From an uncultured Clostridia bacterium (GTDB lineage: Bacteria; Bacillota; Clostridia; Christensenellales; Borkfalkiaceae): a stretch of 39,583 bases of DNA. The notes beneath the pieces were generated by a model. That model had not been told where the DNA came from. It searched no databases and saw only the letters and a list, made by a program, of their open reading frames with translations. The translations under genes were made by a program, and so were the position numbers. Of this stretch, positions 9,262 to 15,579 are shown piece after piece. How positions within the stretch are numbered: position 1 is the stretch's first letter; every line of letters starts with the position of its first letter. Location: NCBI GenBank assembly GCA_944341075.1, contig CALVLV010000018.1, forward strand, positions 1 through 39,583, in the 5' to 3' direction.

Positions 9262-10410
9262 TTGATAACTGTTGCAAATGCCGATAAGGCACTTAAGACC
9301 TATTACCTGGACGCCGTTTCGGCGCAGTTGGATTCTGTTTCGCCCTTCTATGCGGCAATAGAAAAGAACGCCGCCGAGGTCTACGGCAAGGAAGTAAAAG
9401 TGGCCGTTGTAAGGGGCGACAATTCGCGCGTGGTGGCGGGCGCGGAGGACGGCGACCTTCCCGCCGCGGGCAAAAACAGGTATATAACGCTTACTTCTGC
9501 CCTTAAAAACATATACGGCACCATAGAGATATCTGATAAGGCCCTGCGCGCTTCCGCAGCAAGCGAAGGCGCGTTCGTAAACCTTTTAAACGCCGAAATG
9601 GAGGGGCTTGTCCAGAGCGCCAAAGTAAACTTTTCGCGCATGCTCCACGGTGACGGCAACGGGTATCTGGGCACCGTTTCAAAGGCGAGCGGCGACGACC
9701 TTACCGTAAGCAACGCGGGCAGGTTTTACGAGGGGATGAAGGTGGATATCCGCGATTCCGACGGCATAGTGGCGGACGGCGACGGCATTACCGTTGCCAC
9801 CGTAAACTACTCTGCCGGCACCATCACGCTTGCCGGCGCGCCCGAAACCACGCTCCTCGGCAAAGACCTGTACGTCAGCGGGGCATACGGCAGTGAGATA
9901 ACGGGCTTCAAGGCGCTGTTCGGCACCGAAGATATCTACGGGCTCAGCCGTTCGGGCGAAAGTTTTCTTACGCCCGCGCAGTTCACCGTTACGTCGCTCA
10001 CCGAGGCTGTCATAGCCGAAAAGATAGGTTACCTTGAAGAATATTTCAACAGCCGCCCCAATATGATACTCTGTTCGTACAAGACCAGGGCAAAGATAGC
10101 CGAACTGCTCTCTGCGTCGCGCATGCAGGTCAACACCTCGGTGCTCGCGGGCGGATATTCTGCCGTAATGTTCGACGATATCCCCGTGGTTGCGGACAGG
10201 TTTTGCGCAGACGGCACGTTGTATCTGCTCAACACCAACGATTTCTGCCTTGCACAGCTGTGCGACTGGTCGTGGCTGGAGGACGAAGACGGCAAAATAT
10301 TAAAGCAGGTGCCCGGCAAGGCGGCATACAGCGCAACGCTTGTAAAGTATGCCGAACTCATCTGCAAAAGGCCGTGCGCGCAGGGCTGCATAAGCGGATT
10401 CAGCGTATAA
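9262..10410 (+). CDS. major capsid protein (HK97 fold inferred)
   Basis: The 382-residue product starts at TTG 9262, six bases after AAGGAGG (9249-9255). Typical coat features are the N-terminal ANADKALKTYYLDAVSAQLD, a long strand-rich middle region with an inserted domain (YEGMKVDIRDSDGIVADGDG), and a C-terminal region of AELLSASRMQVNTS followed by PVVADRFCADGTLYLLNTND. The last motif is common in coat proteins of clostridial prophages. It should form the icosahedral shell around DNA passed in by the portal. Directly after the scaffold gene. Fold assignment is by pattern and context. Confidence 0.85.
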   Translation: MITVANADKALKTYYLDAVSAQLDSVSPFYAAIEKNAAEVYGKEVKVAVVRGDNSRVVAGAEDGDLPAAGKNRYITLTSALKNIYGTIEISDKALRASAASEGAFVNLLNAEMEGLVQSAKVNFSRMLHGDGNGYLGTVSKASGDDLTVSNAGRFYEGMKVDIRDSDGIVADGDGITVATVNYSAGTITLAGAPETTLLGKDLYVSGAYGSEITGFKALFGTEDIYGLSRSGESFLTPAQFTVTSLTEAVIAEKIGYLEEYFNSRPNMILCSYKTRAKIAELLSASRMQVNTSVLAGGYSAVMFDDIPVVADRFCADGTLYLLNTNDFCLAQLCDWSWLEDEDGKILKQVPGKAAYSATLVKYAELICKRPCAQGCISGFSV

Positions 10411-10434
10411 TATGCGCAAAGCAACGCACTGAAC

Positions 10435-10536
10435 GCCCGCCCTGCACAGCGTGCGGGGCGGGCCCCGCCTGCCAAAGGATGGTCACTTTTATAATTTATA
10501 CTGCCGTGCGCATATGCATGCGCACGGCAAAGGAGG
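10435..10536 (+). promoter_or_regulatory. two strong hairpins before the connector gene
   Basis: The first stem pairs 10435-10447 with 10451-10463 and has no T-run. The second is a perfect 11-bp stem, 10503-10513 with 10518-10528 (loop ATGC). Two bases separate it from AGGAGG at 10531-10536. Such a stem could protect the message end or modulate loading of ribosomes at TTG 10543. Confidence 0.5.
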
Positions 10537-10542
10537 CTTGTA

Positions 10543-11100
10543 TTGCTTATCAAAGATATTGTTATCGCCGCGCTTTCGCTTGCGGGCAGGCGCGATGCCG
10601 CCGAGGCGCTGTCTTCGGGCGAATATGAGGGGGAAAAGGAGCTTGAACACGCCATAAGCGCCATGCTGCACTGCGTGAATGCCACCGAGGACGAGCTTGC
10701 CCGCGCCTTCTTCCCGCTGGAGCGGGAGGAGGAGTTTAAAGCAACGGGCGGCAGAATATACTACACCGTGTTTGCCAAAACGCCCGTAAAGATACTTTCG
10801 GTGACAAGGGGAGGCAGGCCGGTAAAGCACGAAATATGGCCCGAATACCTTGCGGCGGAGGGCACGGTCAGGGTAAGGTATGCCTACTGCCCGACAAAAA
10901 AGTCGCTCTCCGACCAAAGCGATTACGACGGCTATCCCGTGGGCGAAAGAATGATCGCCTACGGCGCCGCCTCGGAATACTGCCTTATAGAGGGCGCCTA
11001 TGAGCAGGCCGAAAACTGGGAACAGCGCTACCGGCAGGAGGTGGAGCGCCTTCGCCCCCGCGGCAGGGTGAGGCCCATAAGTGCGAGGGCGTGGATATGA
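10543..11100 (+). CDS. phage head completion / connector-like protein
   Basis: 185 residues, TTG start six bases from a perfect AGGAGG. The N-terminus (IKDIVIAALSLAGRRDAAEAL) and the AYGAASEYCLIEGAYEQAENWEQRYRQE helical end resemble short connector or tail-adaptor proteins that plug the portal. The middle (GGRIYYTVFAKTPVKILSVT) is beta-strand. Order after the capsid gene supports this. No family name can be given with confidence. It overlaps the next start as ATGA. Confidence 0.6.
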   Translation: MLIKDIVIAALSLAGRRDAAEALSSGEYEGEKELEHAISAMLHCVNATEDELARAFFPLEREEEFKATGGRIYYTVFAKTPVKILSVTRGGRPVKHEIWPEYLAAEGTVRVRYAYCPTKKSLSDQSDYDGYPVGERMIAYGAASEYCLIEGAYEQAENWEQRYRQEVERLRPRGRVRPISARAWI

Positions 11101-12335
11101 ATGCGCGCAAAACACCCGCATATATACCGCGTTCAACGCCCTTTTCGCGCTGCAAAACGCAGCATGTTGACCTGCTTTCGGGCGGCAGGCTGTTCGGGCT
11201 TGAGCGCCTTTCGGGCGGGGTGCGCCCCTCGTTCGGGCTAAAAAAGGTAGAGCTTTTAAACGTGCCCGCCGCGGCGGAAAAGATGTGGCTTTCGGCGGAG
11301 GGCGACCTGTATGTGTATTCGGGCGGCGCACTGTACCGCTCCACGGGCGCGCGCAACAACTTCATTCAGTTTGCAACCGGCTTTACGACATGCCCGCGCC
11401 TTGTAAGCTGCGAGGGCACCGAGGGGCCGTATGCCATAGTTTCGGACGGCGTGCGCGCCGTGCGGCTGGAGGACGGCTCTTCGCAGGTTTCGTCCTGTCC
11501 GCCCGCCATACCCCATGCCTTTCACTACAGCCGGGTGTTCGGCGTAGATCCGCAGGACGGCTGCACCGTGCGCTGGTCGCAGCCCGGCGACGCCTTCGGG
11601 TGGGAAGAGGGACTGAACGAGGCGGGATATGTGCGATTGAACGCCGCCCGCGGCAAGGTGCTTGCGCTTATTCCGTACAACAACAGGCTTGTGGCCGTGC
11701 GCCAATACGGCCTGAGTGTGCTGCGCGTTTACGGCGAGGCGGAGGACTTCCGCGTGGAGGTTACGGATACCGATACTTCGGCCATATACGGCGATACTGC
11801 GGCCGTATGCGCGGGCAGGCTGCTGTTTTTTACTGCCGACGGGTTGCAGACCTACGGCAGCCGAATTGAAAGTTTTGCGGCGGAGGGGCTTGAGGGGTTT
11901 TCGCCTTCGGGCGACGCGGCGGCGCTGGGCAACACATACTTTGCCTGCGGCACTCTGGGTGGCGAGGGCGTTATCGCCTGCGTGGGCGCAGACGGTGGAG
12001 TGGGCTATATCGCGGCGGAGGCCGCCTGCCTGTGCGCGGCGGGCAGGGCGTTCTGCATTTCCGGCGGCAGTCTGTACGAAATAGTGCGCGGATATGCCGC
12101 ATGCAGCTGGCAAAGTCCGTCCGATCTCGGTTCGGGGACGGTAAAGTTCCTTGAGAGTATATACGTGGACGGCACGGCGGAAGAGCTTACCGTTACGTGC
12201 GACGGGCTTACGCGCACCTTTACAGACGTAAACGGCCGCATATATGTTGGAATGAGCGGCAAAAACTTTGCGTTCAGGGCTGTGTGCCCGCAGGGGCTTG
12301 ACGGCCTCAGGGCATACTATGCCGAAAGGAGGTAA
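11097..12335 (+). CDS. phage-cassette beta-propeller-like protein, possible tail hub
   Basis: Start at ATG 11097, which overlaps the previous stop as ATGA, with GAGGG seven bases upstream; GTG 11091 is less likely. The 412-residue product is almost all beta: repeated units such as SAEGDLYVYSGGALYRST, RVFGVDPQDGCTVRWSQPGD, YNNRLVAVRQYGLSVLRVYG and GRLLFFTADGLQTYGS give a propeller pattern. In P22-like phages a protein of similar size and position closes the head and forms the tail hub, so that role is inferred. There is no signal peptide. Confidence 0.6.
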   Translation: MNARKTPAYIPRSTPFSRCKTQHVDLLSGGRLFGLERLSGGVRPSFGLKKVELLNVPAAAEKMWLSAEGDLYVYSGGALYRSTGARNNFIQFATGFTTCPRLVSCEGTEGPYAIVSDGVRAVRLEDGSSQVSSCPPAIPHAFHYSRVFGVDPQDGCTVRWSQPGDAFGWEEGLNEAGYVRLNAARGKVLALIPYNNRLVAVRQYGLSVLRVYGEAEDFRVEVTDTDTSAIYGDTAAVCAGRLLFFTADGLQTYGSRIESFAAEGLEGFSPSGDAAALGNTYFACGTLGGEGVIACVGADGGVGYIAAEAACLCAAGRAFCISGGSLYEIVRGYAACSWQSPSDLGSGTVKFLESIYVDGTAEELTVTCDGLTRTFTDVNGRIYVGMSGKNFAFRAVCPQGLDGLRAYYAERR

Positions 12336-12338
12336 ATT

Positions 12339-12833
12339 TTGCAGTTCGATATAATCGACCTCTCCGAAGAGGAGCTGCTCGCCCTCTCCACCGTGCAGAC
12401 AAGGCTGCTGCGCACCGCCCAGAAGCAGAAGGACGAGCTGGAGGTGCAGCTTGCCGCAGACAAGCAGACATATAAAAACATACTCATTTCGGCGGGCATG
12501 CTCAATTCGGGGCTGTACGAAGATAAGTGCGACGAGCTGGACGACGAGTGCGCGCGGCAGGTGGCCGTTATAAGGGACGACCTTATATACAACATGTCGC
12601 TCAACGTGCCCACCGCGGACGACGACGATGACCCTGCGGAAGGCGGCGATGTTGGCTATATAGTGGATTATTCGCTCTCCTATCTCGACAGGTATCAGAT
12701 AGTGCGCAACTACTACATGTCTATCGCCGACCCCGCCGAGCGCATAGCCGCCTACACCGCGGACGAGACCGCAAAGGCATACCTCGGGCAGTACTACACA
12801 ACGCTGTACAACGTGTTCTATCAGTATATATAG
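12339..12833 (+). CDS. phage-cassette helical protein of unknown role
   Basis: 164 residues, TTG start six bases after AGGAGG (12327-12332). The N-terminal half is a coiled coil (RLLRTAQKQKDELEVQLAAD), followed by an Asp-rich loop (TADDDDDPAEGGD) and a Tyr-rich helical end (YLDRYQIVRNYYMSIADP). It is the last gene of the cassette. No lysis, tail-tape or integrase gene follows. Family not recognised. Confidence 0.6.
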   Translation: MQFDIIDLSEEELLALSTVQTRLLRTAQKQKDELEVQLAADKQTYKNILISAGMLNSGLYEDKCDELDDECARQVAVIRDDLIYNMSLNVPTADDDDDPAEGGDVGYIVDYSLSYLDRYQIVRNYYMSIADPAERIAAYTADETAKAYLGQYYTTLYNVFYQYI

Positions 12834-13030
12834 AAACTCACAGATTTTGCGGCTGGTGCCGCCGCAAAATCTTCGCGACTTGGGGGAGCCGGCGTCTCGC
12901 GCGTCGTGCGGTAAATTACCGCCGCGCTCGGTCACCGCAAATGCCTTGAATATGCATTTGCTCATCATTGCGCCTGCGGCGAACAATAACTATTCCGTCG
13001 CCTATGGCTCCTTACGACCGAGCAACAGCG
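12834..13030. repeat. structured intergenic element, mosaic of the two hairpin-chain families
   Basis: It begins three bases after a stop codon. The hairpin GATTTTGCGGC/GCCGCAAAATC is followed by CGACTTGGGGGAGCC, like the 24789 element. Then come linkers GTCTCGC, GCTCGGTCACC and CTCATC, shared with the elements at 18238 and 29017. Between these linkers the stems differ: here GCAAATGC/GCATTTGC (about 12927-12952) replaces GGGCA/TGCCC. 12975-13022 matches 3787-3831 in reverse complement. Confidence 0.6.
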
Positions 13031-13256
13031 AGCGGAGCAATCTCAAAACAAGGCACAATCCCCCTTTTATTCCCCCTTTACACAAGGGGGACATGAAAAA
13101 GGCAGAGATTTCTCCACGCGGGCTTCGCCCTTGCTCGAAATGACATACCGCAATATAGCATCCCTTAATAGGGAGGTGGTATATTCGAGCTTGTGAGAAT
13201 ATACCGGTGGGATTTGCGGAAAAACTTCTGCCGTGAAAGATTAGCGGAGGAAAGGC
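13031..13256. repeat. CT-rich hairpin modules and a MITE fragment
   Basis: A CCCCCTTT/AAGGGGG-type palindrome lies at about 13062-13092. GAGATTTCTC to GCTCGAAATGAC at 13104-13144 is one end of the MITE-like repeat. CCCTT-aat-AGGG at about 13160-13171 is followed by GGTATATTC pairing with GAATATACC, then GGTGGGATTTG. No gene is seen here. Confidence 0.5.
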
Positions 13257-13269
13257 TGAAGGATGGCCT

Positions 13270-13305
13270 GCGCGCCGCCGCAGTTTTGCGGCGGCGCGCT
13301 TTTTT
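13270..13305 (+). terminator. strong intrinsic terminator
   Basis: GCGCGCCGCCGC (13270-13281) pairs perfectly with 13288-13299 and TTTTTT follows. It separates the phage cassette and repeats from the methyltransferase promoter, which begins three bases later. Confidence 0.8.
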
Positions 13306-13307
13306 AC

Positions 13308-13336
13308 TTTACTTTTTTATACTTTTATTATATAAT
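13308..13336 (+). promoter_or_regulatory. sigma-A promoter, predicted leaderless
   Basis: TTTACT (13308-13313) and TATAAT (13331-13336) are 17 bp apart. Seven bases separate the -10 from ATG 13344 and there is no ribosome site. The -10-to-ATG sequence is almost the same as at the 3460 gene. Confidence 0.7.
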
Positions 13337-13343
13337 TCTGCAC

Positions 13344-14216
13344 ATGAAAACAGCGGATAAGTGGCAGGACTATAAAATACTTGCGACGGGCGACGGCATG
13401 AAGCTTGAAAGGTGGGGCGACGTGGTGCTCCTCCGTCCCGACCCGCAGGTCATATGGCGCTCTTCGCGCGATCTGTATTCATACGAGGGCATAAACGCCG
13501 TGTACCGCCGCAGCAGCAAGGGCGGCGGGGGCTGGGAATACCGCAGGCCTATGCCCGAAGAGTGGGTAGTCACCTACCGCGACCTTAAATTTATAGTAAA
13601 GCCTATGGGTTTTAAACATACAGGGCTGTTCCCCGAACAGGCCGCCAACTGGGACGGCATGCGCGCGCTGATAGAGCGCCGCAGACAGTCTGACCCCGCT
13701 GGACAGGTGAAGGTTTTAAACCTGTTTGCCTATACGGGCGGCGCCTCGGTGGCATGCGCAAAGAGCGGCGCCTTGGTCACGCACGTAGACGCCGCCAAGG
13801 GCATGGTGGAGCGCGCGGGGCGCAACGCGCGGCTTTCGGGCATAGAAAGCGGCATACGCTACATTGTTGACGACTGCTTCAAGTTTGTAAAAAAGGAAAT
13901 ACGCCGCGGCAACCGCTACGACGGCATAATAATGGATCCGCCCAGCTACGGGCGCGGCCCCGGCGGCGAGATGTGGAAGATAGAGGACGACATCTTCGAC
14001 TTTGTGGCCTCATGCGCGCAGGTGCTCTCAGATAAGCCGCTGTTTGTGCTTATAAACAGCTACACTACAGGCCTTCAGCCCACGGTGCTTAAAAATATAC
14101 TTACGCTCGCCTTTAAGGGCGCAGGCGGAACAACCGAGGCTTACGAGCTGGGCCTGCCCACCGAAGAGGGCATATGCCTGCCCTGCGGGGCCTCCGGGCT
14201 TATAACTTTTGAATAA
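13344..14216 (+). CDS. class I SAM-dependent methyltransferase, RlmI/RlmK-like (COG1092)
   Basis: Start at ATG 13344 (MKTADKWQDY), seven bases after a -10; the longer upstream frame is terminator and promoter DNA. The 290-residue protein has the SAM-binding motif VLNLFAYTGGASVACAKSG, motif II HVDAAKGMVERAGRNARLSG, and the catalytic DPPSYGRG block, typical of large-subunit rRNA methyltransferases. Lengths near 290 without the N-terminal PUA domain occur in a short subgroup. It probably modifies rRNA; the target base cannot be read from sequence. The RluA-type enzyme downstream also acts on RNA. Confidence 0.85.
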   Translation: MKTADKWQDYKILATGDGMKLERWGDVVLLRPDPQVIWRSSRDLYSYEGINAVYRRSSKGGGGWEYRRPMPEEWVVTYRDLKFIVKPMGFKHTGLFPEQAANWDGMRALIERRRQSDPAGQVKVLNLFAYTGGASVACAKSGALVTHVDAAKGMVERAGRNARLSGIESGIRYIVDDCFKFVKKEIRRGNRYDGIIMDPPSYGRGPGGEMWKIEDDIFDFVASCAQVLSDKPLFVLINSYTTGLQPTVLKNILTLAFKGAGGTTEAYELGLPTEEGICLPCGASGLITFE

Positions 14217-14515
14217 TTGCGGCATATATGCGGTGCAATTTGTTGTAGGCGCAACAGCGTAAATGACAATAGAGTATTGCAAATCCCACCGCCGCGGCCT
14301 GCGGTCGCGGCACCTCCCTTTGGCAAGGGAGGCACGGTTGCAGGGCAAAGGCGCGTAACCGAACCCCTCCGCCATGGTCGCACTTTGTTTGCCCATGGCA
14401 CCTCCCCTTAGGCAGGGAAGGCTATAATGCGGGCACAATCCCGTGCAAAACAGCTCCCCTTAGGCAGGGGCGCCAAGAAGGCGGCCAAGTCCCCGTTGGA
14501 CGGGGAAGTTATACG
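14217..14515. repeat. gene-free region of CT-rich hairpin modules
   Basis: TGCGGCATATATGCGG at 14219-14234 recurs at about 28624-28639. ACCTCCCTT/AAGGGAGG hairpins lie near 14310-14334 and 14400-14425, a CTCCCC/GGGG one near 14453-14470, and CCCCGT/ACGGGG near 14492-14507. CGTAACCGAACCCCTC at about 14353 recurs at about 18570. No coding frame is credible. Confidence 0.5.
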
Positions 14516-14523
14516 GAGTTTTT

Positions 14524-15219
14524 ATGGAGACAAGCGATCTTATAATTTTACACGAAGATAACCACATAATAGTAGTTTTAAAGCCGCAGAATGTTGCCTG
14601 CTGCCCCGACGAGAGCGGCGACGACAACCTTTTCGACTGCATAAAGCGCTACATCAAGCAAAAGTATTCAAAGCCGGGCAACGTATTTTTAGGCCTTGTG
14701 CACAGGCTGGACAGGCCCACCGGCGGCGTTATGGTGTATGCCAAAACTTCCAAGGCGGCGGCAAGGCTTACCGAACAGCTTAAAAGCGGCGGCTTTGAAA
14801 AGCGCTACCTTGCGGTGCTGTGCGGCATACTTTCAAAAAAGAGCGGCACGCTGGAAAATTACCTGCGCAAAAACTCGCTCAACAACATGGTTTATGTATG
14901 CACGCAGACGGAGGAGGGGGCAAAGTTTGCCTCGCTCGACTACAAGATCCTTGGCGAGCACGGTTCGCTCAGCCTTGCAGACATAAAGCTGTACACCGGC
15001 AGAACTCACCAGATAAGGGTGCAGACGGCCGCCATAAACGCCCCCGTATACGGCGACATGCGCTACGGCGGGCCCAACGCCGTAAAGGGCAAGCTGGCGC
15101 TGTGGGCGTATTCGCTCACCTTCCCGCACCCCGTCACGGGCGAAAAGCTGCGCTTTATGGCCGAACCGCCCCTTGCGGAGAGCCCCTGGAAGTTCTTCAA
15201 CGTAGACCTGAAGGCGTAG
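14524..15219 (+). CDS. RluA-family rRNA/tRNA pseudouridine synthase
   Basis: 231 residues, ATG five bases after CGGAG. It opens directly with the catalytic domain (ILHEDNHIIVVLKPQNV), so the S4 RNA-binding domain found in many RluD-like members is missing. The signature GLVHRLDRPTGGVMVYAKT holds the catalytic Asp. LYTGRTHQIRVQTAAINAPV is the conserved RTHQIR block, with YGDMRYGG following. It isomerises uridine in rRNA or tRNA; the site is not predictable. The shorter form resembles single-domain RluA members. Confidence 0.9.
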   Translation: METSDLIILHEDNHIIVVLKPQNVACCPDESGDDNLFDCIKRYIKQKYSKPGNVFLGLVHRLDRPTGGVMVYAKTSKAAARLTEQLKSGGFEKRYLAVLCGILSKKSGTLENYLRKNSLNNMVYVCTQTEEGAKFASLDYKILGEHGSLSLADIKLYTGRTHQIRVQTAAINAPVYGDMRYGGPNAVKGKLALWAYSLTFPHPVTGEKLRFMAEPPLAESPWKFFNVDLKA

Positions 15220-15324
15220 CCTTAAGCCACGCTCAAAACCGCCTTTTTGTATACTTTTGTGCGTGTTGCACGGCGGCGCCGCGGGCTTTAAACGAAAAAA
15301 TTAAGTTTATTGTGTGAAAAATTA

Positions 15325-15377
15325 AAAAGTATTTGCCGGGCGCAAACAAAAGCGTTTGACAAATACTTTTTTTAATA
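15325..15377 (+). terminator. hairpin terminator overlapping the next promoter
   Basis: AAAAAGTATTTG (15325-15336) pairs with CAAATACTTTTT (15360-15371), and the T-run extends to 15373. CAAAC/GTTTG can pair inside. The right arm covers the -35 of the downstream promoter, so the same bases end one transcript and start another. Confidence 0.55.
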
Positions 15378-15399
15378 GTAAACTTAACAGGTAAGTTTA
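15356..15399 (+). promoter_or_regulatory. sigma-A promoter with palindrome over the -10
   Basis: TTGACA (15356-15361), a 17-bp spacer and TAAACT (15379-15384) form a strong promoter. TAAACTTA (15379-15386) and TAAGTTTA (15392-15399) make a perfect 8-bp dyad with a 5-base centre. It covers the -10 and start site, as a repressor operator would. Confidence 0.65.
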
Positions 15400-15542
15400 T
15401 GCGCAAGGGTGTATTTTGCCCTGCGGGGACAAGACCGCCAAATGTGCGGCGGGGCTTGCCTCCTTTCCGCCATGCGGCTTTGCGCGCACGGCGGCATGAC
15501 ATTATAAATCATACCGGAAGACTATGCCGGTTCAAACATTAT

Positions 15543-15567
15543 ATCTGTTTTAACAGATTGCTTTTTT
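15543..15567 (+). promoter_or_regulatory. possible attenuator hairpin in the leader of the surface gene
   Basis: ATCTGT (15543-15548) pairs with ACAGAT (15553-15558), and TTTTTT follows at 15562-15567. The ribosome site GGAG starts three bases later. The leader from the promoter is about 190 bases and holds other pairing segments (ACCGG/CCGGT near 15513-15531). Confidence 0.4.
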
Positions 15568-15579
15568 CGGAGCCTTGTT

